The notes under the pieces were generated by a model that was not told where the DNA came from, made no database searches, and was given only the letters and a program-made list of their open reading frames with translations. Position numbers and translations under genes: made by a program. DNA of 64,000 nt from Mycolicibacterium litorale. Its GTDB lineage: Bacteria; Actinomycetota; Actinomycetes; Mycobacteriales; Mycobacteriaceae. Of the stretch, positions 40,839 to 49,409 are shown one piece after another; position 1 is the first letter of the stretch, and each line of letters starts with the position of its first letter. The stretch spans positions 1 to 64,000 of the forward strand of contig NZ_AP023287.1 in assembly GCF_014218295.1 (NCBI RefSeq), read 5' to 3'.

Positions 40839-42625
40839 TCCGAGACCGCGAACCCCTCTGCACCTTCTCAGATTCCGTCTTCACCACCGCCCTGAACATG
40901 ATCGCCAAATCGTCTGTCGCACAACTGATCGACGACCACTACCAGCACAACGTGCACCCCGGTGGTCGACGCTCCGGCATCCGCTACACCAGCACCGCGG
41001 TGCTCGTCGCGCTCCTGGTGCGGTTCTTGGCGGGGCTACCCTTCAGCCTGCGCGGCGCGATGGACACCATCGGCGCCTTTACCCCCCAACAGCTGTACGC
41101 GGTGGGCATGGCCGACCAGGACTGCGCCGCGATCCACAGCGACGCTGCTCGCGAGTACAAACGCTTCCACCGATTCTGGGCTCTGCGCATGCAGCCGCTG
41201 GACCCGGACTGGGACCTGCCGTCGCGACGGATGACCAACGCCGAGTTCAAGGCACTCCTGCGCAAGCGATCCGAACAGGATCGCCACCGCTGCGCGGCCG
41301 CCGATGAACGCCTCACCCGCCTCATCAACGACCTGCTGTACGGTTCCGTCGAACATCAGCGGCCAGACGATTGCGACGGTGACGTCGTCGTCGACGAAAC
41401 CATTATCAACACCGCAGGTCCCGGCGGCACCCTCGGTGTCAAAGACGACCGCTACCGCGGCGCCTCCTCGATCGCCAAGTACTGGGTACGCGAGAAAGAC
41501 CGCACCCTGCACAACACCGAAAGCACCACCGGACCCGCCGGGCCGCGGGAAATCAAAGCCAGCGGCTTCGGCGTCGGCGCCACCTTCGTCACCCGCGTGG
41601 CCCGCCGCGACGCCCTGCACGCCGAACCCCCGGTGTTCATCGGAATGGACGTGCACGCACCCACTGGCGCCAGCATCCAAGGCCTGGCCACCGCGCTGGC
41701 CCACGCCCGTCGCACCGGCCTGGACGCCCGCCGAGAAGGCCGTACCCGGTGGCCTCTGCTGACCGCCGACATGGGCTACAACAACAAGACTGGGTTCGGA
41801 GAGCTCATGCTCACCACCCGCTACTCACCGGTGGTGCGCTACCCCAGCCCTTGGTCGGTGAGCTTCCCCAGCGCCAACCCGCCCGGTGCACCCGTCGGGC
41901 CACCTCCGGGGCCCATCCACTACGCCGGAGCGTTCTACTGCCCGGCCGTCGCCGACCGTATTCAAGGGCACCGCACACCCAAGACCGAAGAACTGCTCAA
42001 GCACGACAACTTCCGCAGCCACGACCGCCGCCTGCGCGCCATCTACCCCTTCCTCATGGGCCACCACACCCGACCCACCCTCGCCGCTGTCCGGCGCGGC
42101 CGACCACGCCTGGGCCAGGACGCACCCGTCGCCGCAAAGGTTCGTCTGGTCTGCCCGGCAGCACTCGGCGCCGTCAAATGCCCGCTGAAGCCGGAATCGC
42201 TGAACACCGACACCGTTGGGATACCGCTGGCCCAACCGGACTGGGCGGCGCACGACCTGGCGTGCTGCGCGAAATCGAGCACCACCGTCACCCTGACCGC
42301 CGATCAGCTGCGACTGGCGCAGTGGGATCTCGTCCCCGGATCTTGGGAGCACACCCTCTACTTCGAAGCCGCCCGCGCACTCACCGAGCAACGCTTCAGC
42401 CAACTCAAATCGAAGTATGTCGCCGGCCTCGACGAGCTGACCACCGGACCTCGGCGCACGCCGATGATCAAGATCGCCATCGCCTTGGCGGCCGTCACCG
42501 CCAACATCCGCGCACAACAGGACCACCACCGCAGCTCCCGGCGCCGCGAATCAATCGACATCAGAATGCGCCAACTCACCGCCGACCTCGGCCACCCACC
42601 GGCGCGGATCCCACCGCGCAGCTGA
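40835..42625 (+). CDS. DDE-transposase-like protein coupled to the integrase-like gene
   Basis: The 596-residue protein shows the layout of DDE (RNase H fold) transposases of the IS1182/IS4 kind. Candidate catalytic residues are Asp187 (VVVDETIINT), Asp312 (LLTADMGYNN) and Glu518 (LTEQRFSQLKSKY), with a further GMDVHAP strand near 271. The N-terminal 80 residues may bind DNA. It is translationally coupled to the integrase-like gene (ATGA). No flanking terminal inverted repeats were found by eye, so it is not a simple insertion sequence. Family naming is by motif pattern. Confidence 0.7.
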   Translation: MIRDREPLCTFSDSVFTTALNMIAKSSVAQLIDDHYQHNVHPGGRRSGIRYTSTAVLVALLVRFLAGLPFSLRGAMDTIGAFTPQQLYAVGMADQDCAAIHSDAAREYKRFHRFWALRMQPLDPDWDLPSRRMTNAEFKALLRKRSEQDRHRCAAADERLTRLINDLLYGSVEHQRPDDCDGDVVVDETIINTAGPGGTLGVKDDRYRGASSIAKYWVREKDRTLHNTESTTGPAGPREIKASGFGVGATFVTRVARRDALHAEPPVFIGMDVHAPTGASIQGLATALAHARRTGLDARREGRTRWPLLTADMGYNNKTGFGELMLTTRYSPVVRYPSPWSVSFPSANPPGAPVGPPPGPIHYAGAFYCPAVADRIQGHRTPKTEELLKHDNFRSHDRRLRAIYPFLMGHHTRPTLAAVRRGRPRLGQDAPVAAKVRLVCPAALGAVKCPLKPESLNTDTVGIPLAQPDWAAHDLACCAKSSTTVTLTADQLRLAQWDLVPGSWEHTLYFEAARALTEQRFSQLKSKYVAGLDELTTGPRRTPMIKIAIALAAVTANIRAQQDHHRSSRRRESIDIRMRQLTADLGHPPARIPPRS

Positions 42626-42635
42626 CACCCCATCC

Positions 42636-42669
42636 GACGCGGGCCAGGCCTCAACACCTGGCCCGCGTC
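42636..42669. terminator. 13-bp hairpin behind the DDE gene
   Basis: GACGCGGGCCAGG and CCTGGCCCGCGTC form a perfect 13-base-pair stem with an eight-base loop, starting 11 bases after the stop codon. The T run is poor. Confidence 0.7.
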
Positions 42670-42943
42670 GTGCTGTCTGCAGCCAACGAAAACCCTGTGG
42701 AATTACCGGCACCAAATCGGAGCTCAACGGCCTGCGGCGATTCTGCGCTCATCGCATTCCGCTCCACCGGTTCACCTCGGTTGGCGTCACCCAGGGTCAG
42801 CCGCCGCTCCACACGCCCGACGACCGCCCAGCGCCGCACTGGCCTTTTCGACGGAAACGTTGTGGAAAAACCGGAGGAAAGCCGTGGAACCGACCGTCAT
42901 TTTGCTGCGTCAACCACCGCACATGAACTGCACACAGTGAGCG

Positions 42944-42970
42944 AAAACCCCGGCCAATGGCCGGGGTTTT
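42944..42970. terminator. Strong intrinsic terminator at the island's right border
   Basis: AAAACCCCGGCC-AAT-GGCCGGGGTTTT is a perfect 12-base-pair stem with T tracts on both strands. It sits three bases after the second CACAGTGAG copy, where a terminator of the original tRNA-Leu transcript would be expected if the island had been inserted between them. Confidence 0.8.
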
Positions 42971-43196
42971 CTGTTTGTCGAGGCGACCCGGCCGATGTCG
43001 GGGGCTGCGCGAATCGCCGACGAACGGGGATGGGCCCACATCTGGATGGGAACGTCCGGAGCCTTCCCTTCCCGAACCGACCTCACGAAAACCGAGCCGG
43101 CGGTACAGGGAGAGCCGTGACGTCGTCCGGAACCTTGCGGGTACTCGACGAGATCGCCTCGGGGCGGTGCCGATCAAGACGGTGCTGTGAGCCCGT

Positions 43197-43263
43197 CGCC
43201 GCGAGACTACGGTTGGTGACGGTTTTCAGCCGTTTTCGATCAACACCCGTAGTCTCGGCGGCG
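43197..43263. repeat. Inverted repeat downstream of the pseudokinase gene
   Basis: CGCCGCGAGACTACGG (43197-43212) is mirrored by CCGTAGTCTCGGCGGCG (43247-43263) with one bulged base. The 34-base loop contains a smaller hairpin (ACGG...CCGT). It lies just past the minus-strand stop at 43291 and may act as its terminator. Confidence 0.6.
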
Positions 43264-43290
43264 CGGTGGGACGGCGGCTCGGCGGGAAAC

Positions 43291-44889
43291 CTATGCCGGT
43301 GGCGCCGGCGGATGCAGCGCGATCTCCGAGATCGACGCCTGGTTGCGGCCGTCGGTACTGCCCAGCGTGCTCACCCACACCAGCACATGGGTAACCGGTT
43401 CGCGCGTGCGCACCGTGATCGTGTTGCGGCCCGGCTGCAGCGGTGTGGGCGCGCTGATCTCGGTGGTCTCGCCGAGGCCCGACGGTGTCTGGCTGCCCGC
43501 CGACCGGACCTGCACGACCGTCCCGGCGCTGGGCAACTCCACGCTGACCGACCCCAGCGTCGTCGGTGCGGGCAGCTCCAGCATCAGCCCGAGCCCCTCT
43601 TTGAACTTCGGGAACGGGTCGGCGTCGTAATACCGGTCCGTGGTCCACGCGCTCGCCACGTCGCCGTCGATCACCCGGCCCGCCTCGTCCGGATTGTCGG
43701 GCCTGCCGTCGGTCGAGTACACCTCGGCCTTGACGGGTTTGACCGGCGCATCCGCCGCAGCGGCCTTGACCGTCTCCTCGGGTTTCTTCGGGACCGCTTG
43801 GGTCGGATCATCCTGCAGGCCAAGCTGATCCGCGTCGATGGCCGCGGTCTCGTCCGGCGCCTGCAGCACGCCGTTGACGCTGGAGCCCAGCAGCACCACC
43901 CCCACGGCCACAACGGCCGCCGCGGCACCGATCGTGGCCCGCAGCACGCTCTTGCGCGCCACCTGCGCCTGCTCGGCCGGGCCGAAGTTGCGGAACGCCG
44001 CGTAAGTCCCCGGCGGAGGCATGTCCAACGGCGGGAGCACTCGGATGTCGGCCGCGCGGTCGGCCTCGTCGCGCGCGGCCTGGCGCAGCATCGTCACCAG
44101 CGTGGCGGCACTGCCGATGCCCGGTTCCGGACGCACCAGCCCGGCAGCCGTCGTCGACACCAGAAACGGTGTCCCGGGCCGCAACTCGGTCAAGGGCGCA
44201 GGCTCCTGGCCGTCCGGCCAGCACTTCCCCAGCAACGCGTACAGGCAGCGTCCGATCCCTCGAAGATCGGTCTGCGGCGTGGCGTCGGGCAGAGTGGCCG
44301 GGAAGGCCAGCACCGCATGACCGGCTGAACTGACGCGGATCCGTGCGGGATGGTCGATGCTGAGCTGAAGTCCGGCACGGTGCGCCGCCTCGGCCGCCAT
44401 CGCCAGCGGTTCCAGCGCCGTCGCCACGGCGACCGGTGCGGGATCGGTGTCGGCGACCTCACGCAGGCTTCCGCCGGGCACCCACTCGCCCACCACCACA
44501 CCGCATGATCCGGTGTGCAGCACCTCGAGGATGGGCGCGATGCCTGGGGTGTCGAGCCCGCGCAGCCGCACCGTCAGAGAGAGGATCTCGTTCACCCACT
44601 CGACAGGAAGGGACGACCGCGGGTCCACCAGCGTGACCGCCACGGGACGGTCGGTCGCGAGGTCGACGGCCTGCCAGAACTCGAGCAGCGATGCCGCGCC
44701 GTGTGACACCAGCAGCCGATAGCGCCCCCCGACGATGCTGCCCGGCAGCTGGGTCAGTCCGGCGGGCAGCTCGCGCGTGGATGCAACGGCGATCGGTTGT
44801 GTCGGCGCATCGGCCGAAGTGCTCGGGTCCAGATGCTCACTCGTCAATGCCTTGCACCCCGTCAGTCCGCGAACCCACCTCCCGGCCAC
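43291..44889 (-). CDS. MviN/Rv3910 C-terminal-type pseudokinase with extracytoplasmic discoidin-like domain
   Basis: The protein (532 residues from GTG 44889; TTG 44847 gives MTSEHLDPS and is equally possible) matches the C-terminal half of mycobacterial MviN (Rv3910) without its lipid II flippase part. After GGRYRLLVSHGAASLLEFWQ comes a kinase-like fold. It lacks the glycine loop, the VAIK lysine (reads VAVTLV), HRD and DFG, so it is a pseudokinase. A membrane helix lies near residue 325. The extracytoplasmic part has the discoidin-like AGRVIDGDVASAWTTDRYYD. A role as an FHA-domain partner or wall regulator is inferred. Confidence 0.8.
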   Translation of the reverse strand: MAGRWVRGLTGCKALTSEHLDPSTSADAPTQPIAVASTRELPAGLTQLPGSIVGGRYRLLVSHGAASLLEFWQAVDLATDRPVAVTLVDPRSSLPVEWVNEILSLTVRLRGLDTPGIAPILEVLHTGSCGVVVGEWVPGGSLREVADTDPAPVAVATALEPLAMAAEAAHRAGLQLSIDHPARIRVSSAGHAVLAFPATLPDATPQTDLRGIGRCLYALLGKCWPDGQEPAPLTELRPGTPFLVSTTAAGLVRPEPGIGSAATLVTMLRQAARDEADRAADIRVLPPLDMPPPGTYAAFRNFGPAEQAQVARKSVLRATIGAAAAVVAVGVVLLGSSVNGVLQAPDETAAIDADQLGLQDDPTQAVPKKPEETVKAAAADAPVKPVKAEVYSTDGRPDNPDEAGRVIDGDVASAWTTDRYYDADPFPKFKEGLGLMLELPAPTTLGSVSVELPSAGTVVQVRSAGSQTPSGLGETTEISAPTPLQPGRNTITVRTREPVTHVLVWVSTLGSTDGRNQASISEIALHPPAPPA

Positions 44890-44987
44890 ATAGCCGCGGG
44901 CGACGGAGCCTAAACAGCGTCACGTGGTCGACACCGTCACGTACACGGGGTGGTTTGAAGCTCCGGGACGTCGGCAATGCCTTGGTC

Positions 44988-45470
44988 ATGCGAAACACAA
45001 TGAGTAGAGCCGCTGCCCCCGCGCTGTTCGCAGGCGTCGCCGCAGGTGCGATCGCGCTGGCCCCGGCGGCATTCGGTAGCACAGGAAGTTTCGTGACCCA
45101 GCCTCCGCCGCCGTGCGTCAACGCCGACGGCACCCCGTGTGTGGTCGGGCCCAACGGCGTCGCCGGCCCCGGCGGCGCGGCGGGCGCCATTCCGGGTGGT
45201 CCGGGCGGTGCGGCCGGCCCTGAGGGCGCCACCGGCGTGATCCCGGGCGGCCCCGGCGGTACGGCGGGTCCCGGCGGCGCGGCAGGCGCCATCCCGGGTG
45301 GTCCGGGCGGCGCAGCCGGCCCTGAGGGCGCCACGGGTGCCATTCCGGGTGGCCCGGCCGGAACCGCAGGTCCCGGTGGCGTGACCGGCACGATTCCCGG
45401 CGGCCCCAGCGGCTCGGCGGGCCCGGGCGGGGTCGAAGGATGCATCCCGGGCGTGGGCTGCATCGGGTAA
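44988..45470 (+). CDS. Secreted glycine-rich protein with 17-residue repeats
   Basis: The 160-residue product begins with a Sec-type signal peptide (hydrophobic core about residues 8-27, likely cut after AFG at 28-30). A segment with two cysteines follows (C43, C51), then a tandem repeat of a 17-residue unit of the form GPGGAAGAIPGGPGGAA, nearly six copies. The protein ends with two cysteines (GCIPGVGCIG). Collagen-like glycine spacing is only partial. ATG 44988 is used; the in-frame ATG at 45000 is possible. It is divergent from the pseudokinase gene. Function unknown. Confidence 0.75.
   Translation: MRNTMSRAAAPALFAGVAAGAIALAPAAFGSTGSFVTQPPPPCVNADGTPCVVGPNGVAGPGGAAGAIPGGPGGAAGPEGATGVIPGGPGGTAGPGGAAGAIPGGPGGAAGPEGATGAIPGGPAGTAGPGGVTGTIPGGPSGSAGPGGVEGCIPGVGCIG
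45165..45467 (+). repeat. 51-bp in-frame tandem repeats (17 residues per unit)
   Basis: About 5.9 copies encode G-P-(G/E)-G-A-(A/T)-G-x-I-P-G-G-P-x-G-x-A. Units alternate GPGG and GPEG, so the array also looks like a 102-base higher-order repeat at its start. The last unit diverges into a Cys-containing end. Confidence 0.85.
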
Positions 45471-45520
45471 CACGTCACGCACAACCACAGGGGCCGGGTC
45501 GGACGACGACCCGGCCCCTT

Positions 45521-46111
45521 TCAGTCGACCAGTCTCTCGAGAATCAATCGGGCGGTGCGCTGCGCCCGGGCCTTGGTGTACGAGCAGCCCTCGCGCTGGA
45601 TGGCATACACGACGCCGCCGACGACCGCCTCGGCGGCCGACTCCGCCGCCGCGGCCGCCACACCGGCGGCGAGCAGCCGATCGCGCACCGAGAAGTGCAG
45701 CGGGTCGCCGAATCCCGCCCGCAGCCGCGCCGCGGTGTCCTCATGCTCGAGCGACGCCACCGTCAGGATGCGCAGCATCGCATTGCCCCGCGGCGTGGTC
45801 AGGGTCGCCGCCAACTTGCCGATCCACGTGACCACGTCGTCGACCGGATCGCCGGTGTGGCGGACCGGAACCAGGATCGCGTGGGCGTCCTCGAGCAGAA
45901 CATCGGCGACGAGCGCCGGCCGGCTCGGCCACCAGCGGTAGATCGTCTGCTTGCCGACGCCGGCACGCGCCGCGACCGCCTCGATGGTCAGTCCGTCGAA
46001 CCCCCGCTCCAGCAGCAGGTCACGGGTCGCGGCGATGATCGCCACACGGGACTTCTCGCTGCGCCGCCGCGGGACGGCGGGAGCCGGGTCGGGCGTTGCG
46101 GGCGGGGTCAT
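45521..46111 (-). CDS. TetR/AcrR family transcriptional regulator
   Basis: The 196-residue product has the TetR helix-turn-helix ([20 protein letters not shown], then [18 protein letters not shown], about residues 24-68) and a helical ligand domain. I start it at ATG 46111 (MTPPATPDP), because the longer frame to 46291 crosses the divergent gene and its operator. It probably represses itself and the divergent lipid-degradation operon through the palindrome at 46132-46150. The ligand is unknown; an acyl-CoA is likely given the targets. Confidence 0.88.
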   Translation of the reverse strand: MTPPATPDPAPAVPRRRSEKSRVAIIAATRDLLLERGFDGLTIEAVAARAGVGKQTIYRWWPSRPALVADVLLEDAHAILVPVRHTGDPVDDVVTWIGKLAATLTTPRGNAMLRILTVASLEHEDTAARLRAGFGDPLHFSVRDRLLAAGVAAAAAESAAEAVVGGVVYAIQREGCSYTKARAQRTARLILERLVD

Positions 46112-46131
46112 CGCCCCGTAGTCTGCCACAA

Positions 46132-46150
46132 ACGAGACGGACCGTCTCGT
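46132..46150. promoter_or_regulatory. TetR operator between the regulator and the lipid operon
   Basis: ACGAGACGG-A-CCGTCTCGT is a perfect 9+9 inverted repeat centred at 46141. It lies 20 bases from both divergent start codons (46111 and 46170), so one bound regulator could control both directions. Confidence 0.85.
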
Positions 46151-46169
46151 CTCGGACGACGGGGGATCG

Positions 46170-47177
46170 GTGGGAAAGCAGCTCGTCATCGGGGCCAGCG
46201 GGTTCCTCGGCTCGCACGTCACCCGCCGGCTGGTCGAACGGGGCGAGGACGTGCGCGTGCTGATCCGGCGCACGAGTTCCACCCGCGGCATCGACGGCCT
46301 GCCCGTCGAACGCCACTACGGTGACATCTTCGACGGCGATGCGGTGCGCGCGGCGGTGGCGGGCTGTGACGTCGTGTACTACTGCGTGGTCGACGCCCGC
46401 GCCTGGCTGCGCGACGCGACACCGCTGTGGCGCACGAATGTCGAAGGGCTGCACCGGGTTCTCGACGTCGTCGCCGGCGTCGAGCTGCAGCGCTTCGTCT
46501 TCACCAGTTCCATCGCCACCATCGGAATCGCCGCCCACGGCAAGGCGACCGAAGAACTGCCCAACAACTGGCTCGACCGGGCGGGGGAGTACGTCAGGAC
46601 CCGGGTGGCTGCCGAGAACCTCGTGCTCAGGTACCACCGCGAACGGGGGCTGCCCGCGGTCGCGATGTGTGTGTCCAACACCTACGGAAGCGGGGACTGG
46701 CTGCCGACACCGCACGGCGGGCTGGTGGCGGCCGCGGTCCGCGGAAAGCTGCCCTTCTACATCGACGGGGCCCAGGCCGAGGTGGTCGGCGTGCGCGATG
46801 CCGCCGACGCGCTGATCCTGGCGGGCGAGCGCGGAACACCGGGGGAGCGCTACATCATCTCGGAGCGGTTCATGACGGCCCGCGAGATCTACCGAACAGC
46901 CTGCGCCGCTGTAGGTGTCGAGCCGCCGCGGATCGGTGTCCCGATCCAGGCGCTGGCCGCGGCGGCGGTTCCGAGCGCCTGGCTCGCGCGGATACGCCGC
47001 ACCGACACCCGGTTGACGCCGCTGAGCATCCGGCTCATGCACGTCATGTCCCCGATGAACCATACGAAGGCCGAACGTGAACTCGGATGGCGTCCGGCGC
47101 CCACCACGGAGGCACTGGCCGAGGCCGCGGAGTTCTTCGTCGGCGCCCGCCGCCGACCCGCAGAGGACCGCAGCTGA
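46170..47177 (+). CDS. NAD-dependent epimerase/3-beta-HSD-like extended SDR
   Basis: The 335-residue enzyme has the nucleotide motif [10 protein letters not shown] at the N-terminus and the extended-SDR fold, and resembles 3-beta-hydroxysteroid dehydrogenase/NSDHL-like proteins. The serine is in TSSIATIG and the active tyrosine in [11 protein letters not shown], where the usual YxxxK lysine is arginine. The GTG start lies 20 bases behind the TetR operator. It begins an operon with an acyl-CoA dehydrogenase, an aldolase-like protein and DUF35, suggesting oxidation of a hydroxyl group on a steroid-like or terpenoid acyl substrate. Confidence 0.8.
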   Translation: MGKQLVIGASGFLGSHVTRRLVERGEDVRVLIRRTSSTRGIDGLPVERHYGDIFDGDAVRAAVAGCDVVYYCVVDARAWLRDATPLWRTNVEGLHRVLDVVAGVELQRFVFTSSIATIGIAAHGKATEELPNNWLDRAGEYVRTRVAAENLVLRYHRERGLPAVAMCVSNTYGSGDWLPTPHGGLVAAAVRGKLPFYIDGAQAEVVGVRDAADALILAGERGTPGERYIISERFMTAREIYRTACAAVGVEPPRIGVPIQALAAAAVPSAWLARIRRTDTRLTPLSIRLMHVMSPMNHTKAERELGWRPAPTTEALAEAAEFFVGARRRPAEDRS

Positions 47178-49396
47178 TGCCGATCGCGCTCACTCCGGAA
47201 CAGTCGGCGCTGTCCGACGCCGTCCGCAAATTCGGCGCCCGCCATGCGCCGACGGACAGGACCAGGAAGACATTCGACGACCTCGCTGCCGGCGTGGTAC
47301 CGCAGTGGTGGAACGAACTGGTGGCCGCGGGCTTCCACGCCGTGCACCTGCCCGAGCAGGTCGGCGGCCAGGGCGGCGATCTGGCCGACACCGCCTGCGT
47401 GATCGAGGCGGCGGCGCAGCTGCCGTTGCCCGGCCCGCTGCTGTCCACGGTGACCGCGGGCGCCGTGGCGCTGCTCGCCGCCACCTCCCCGGCGGCCGAA
47501 TCCCTCCTGCGAGACCTCGCTCACGGCGTCACAGCCGCCGTCGTGCTGCCGAGTGATGTTGGCCTGAACGCTGTACCGACAGACGGGGGGTGGCGGGTCA
47601 CCGGTGTGTCGCCCGTGGTGCTCGGCGCCTGCGCCGCGCAGCGCATCCTCGCCGCCGCGCACACCGACGACGGTGGTCTCCTCTGGTTCGTCGCCGACGC
47701 CGGTGCCGTGATCACCGAGCCGGAGTGCGGCACCGATCTCACCACCGACGTCGGCCGGGTGCGGTTCGAGGAGTGCCGCGTGGCGCCGGATCATCTGCTG
47801 ACCGGGGTCGACGCGGAGACCGCCCGCTGCACCGTGGCGGCGTTGACGTCGTGCGCGGCCGCGGGAACCATCCGGTGGTGCGTCGACGCGGTCACCGAAC
47901 ACCTGCGTACCCGTGAGCAATTCGGCAAAAAGATCGGCGCGTTCCAGGCGCTGCAGCACCGCGCCGCGGAGCTGTTGATCAGCAGCGAACTCGCCACCGC
48001 CGCCGCCTGGGATGCGGTGCGATCGGCCGACGAATCCGCCGAACAGCACACCATCGCCGCCGCCACCGCGGTGCTGATGGCGGCCGCACCCGCACCCGAT
48101 CTGGTCCTCGACACCCTGACGATGTTCGGGGCGATCGGCTTCACCTGGGAACATGACCTGCACCTGCACTGGCGGCGCGCCATCGCCCTGGCCGCCTCCC
48201 TCGGCCCGGCCACCCGCTGGAGCAGGCGCCTCGGCGAACTCACCCGGACCACGGCCAGAGACGTCACGGTGCGGCTGGGTGACGCCGACCCCGTATTCCG
48301 CGCGTACGTCCGCGAGGTCCTCGACCGCGCGGTGGCGCTGCGCAACGACGGTCCCCGGTATCAGGGCGATTACGAACAGTTCGCGACGGGGGACCAGCGC
48401 AGCGCGATCGCCGACGCCGGGCTGATCGCGCCACACTATCCGGCGCCCTGGGGCCTCGACGCCACACCTCGCCAGCAGCTGATCGTCGACGAGGAGTTCG
48501 CCAGGCGACCGCAGCTGGTGCGGCCGTCGCTCGGTATCTCCGAGTGGATCGTCCCGTCACTGATCAACGCCGCGGACCCGGAGGTCCGCGACCGCCTCGT
48601 CCCGCCGACGCTGCGGGGGGAGCTGACGTGGTGCCAGCTGTTCAGCGAACCGTCGGCCGGCTCCGATCTGGCGGCGCTGACCACGCGGGCGGTCAAGGTC
48701 GACGGCGGCTGGAAGATCAACGGCCACAAGATCTGGACCTCGTCGGCGCAGCACGCGCACTTCGGCGCCCTGCTCGCCCGCACCGACCCCGACGCCCGCA
48801 AACACCGCGGCATCGGCTACTTCGTCGTCGACATGCGTTCCGAAGGCGTTGAGGTACAACCCATCCGGCAGGCCACCGGTGACGCACACTTCAACGAGGT
48901 CTTCCTCACCGATGTCTTCGTACCGGATGAGATGCTCGTCGGTGAGCCCACCGGAGGTTGGGGCCTGGCGATCGCGACGATGGCGCAGGAGCGGGTGGCG
49001 ATCGGCAACTACGTCCACAACGACCGGGCGGGCGCGCTGCGCGCGCTGGCCGCCACGCCGGGGCCCGATCAGGATGCGGCGCTGCGCGCCCTCGGTGGCA
49101 TCGACGCGTACTCCGGTGCCATCAAGGCGCTCGGCGTGCGCGAGACGCTGCGCCTGCTCGACGGGCAGCACGCCGGCCCGGCGTCGAGCATCGCGAAGGT
49201 GGCGACGGCGGCGATGCTGCGGCGCACCTTCGAGGCCACCCTCCAGTTGACCGGTGAGACGGCGCTGCTGCAGGACACCGAGCCGCCGGTCGTCGCGCCG
49301 TATCTGCACCTACCCGCCGAACTCGTCGGCGGCGGCACCAGAGAGATCCAGCTCAACATCATCGCGCAGATGGTGCTCGGGCTACCCCGTGGATGA
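47177..49396 (+). CDS. Fused double acyl-CoA dehydrogenase (FadE34-like)
   Basis: The 739-residue protein joins two acyl-CoA dehydrogenase modules (about 1-370 and 371-739), as in mycobacterial FadE34-type enzymes that oxidise CoA thioesters of steroid side chains. The second half has the flavin/substrate segments WCQLFSEPSAGSDLAAL and WKINGHKIWTSSAQHAHFG and ends with GGGTREIQLNIIAQ. The first half is more degenerate, as is common when one half is structural. ATG 47177 overlaps the preceding stop (TGATG). Substrate is inferred from context. Confidence 0.87.
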   Translation: MPIALTPEQSALSDAVRKFGARHAPTDRTRKTFDDLAAGVVPQWWNELVAAGFHAVHLPEQVGGQGGDLADTACVIEAAAQLPLPGPLLSTVTAGAVALLAATSPAAESLLRDLAHGVTAAVVLPSDVGLNAVPTDGGWRVTGVSPVVLGACAAQRILAAAHTDDGGLLWFVADAGAVITEPECGTDLTTDVGRVRFEECRVAPDHLLTGVDAETARCTVAALTSCAAAGTIRWCVDAVTEHLRTREQFGKKIGAFQALQHRAAELLISSELATAAAWDAVRSADESAEQHTIAAATAVLMAAAPAPDLVLDTLTMFGAIGFTWEHDLHLHWRRAIALAASLGPATRWSRRLGELTRTTARDVTVRLGDADPVFRAYVREVLDRAVALRNDGPRYQGDYEQFATGDQRSAIADAGLIAPHYPAPWGLDATPRQQLIVDEEFARRPQLVRPSLGISEWIVPSLINAADPEVRDRLVPPTLRGELTWCQLFSEPSAGSDLAALTTRAVKVDGGWKINGHKIWTSSAQHAHFGALLARTDPDARKHRGIGYFVVDMRSEGVEVQPIRQATGDAHFNEVFLTDVFVPDEMLVGEPTGGWGLAIATMAQERVAIGNYVHNDRAGALRALAATPGPDQDAALRALGGIDAYSGAIKALGVRETLRLLDGQHAGPASSIAKVATAAMLRRTFEATLQLTGETALLQDTEPPVVAPYLHLPAELVGGGTREIQLNIIAQMVLGLPRG

Positions 49397-49409
49397 CAGG
49401 AAGGGACGT

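Larger units (their letters stand above)
25387..42941. mobile_element. Defence-rich genomic island next to tRNA-Leu (borders proposed)
   Basis: In M. tuberculosis the tRNA-Leu behind fhaA is followed shortly by Rv0021c and whiB5. Here 17.6 kb of restriction, anti-phage, regulatory and recombinase genes intervene. The 9-mer CACAGTGAG occurs at the tRNA 3' end (25378-25386) and again at 42933-42941, directly before a strong terminator (42944-42970) of the kind expected behind a tRNA. Several island genes use less biased codons than the core. The borders rest on a short repeat and are provisional. Confidence 0.5.
42670..43290. other. Gene-poor junction between island and core
   Basis: I see no credible gene in these 620 bases. 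They hold the proposed right border repeat (42933-42941), the terminator at 42944-42970 and the large inverted repeat at 43197-43263. The longest frame (42797-43177, minus) is arginine-rich and antisense-like. Confidence 0.5.

Noticed and set aside
42797..43177. 126-codon minus-strand frame at the island border
   Set aside because: No similarity, crosses the proposed border and a perfect terminator; regarded as non-coding.
41749..44328. 859-codon plus-strand open frame crossing the DDE gene, the junction and the pseudokinase gene
   Set aside because: It is an out-of-frame shadow of two well-supported genes and reads through a terminator; composition is Arg/Pro-rich.
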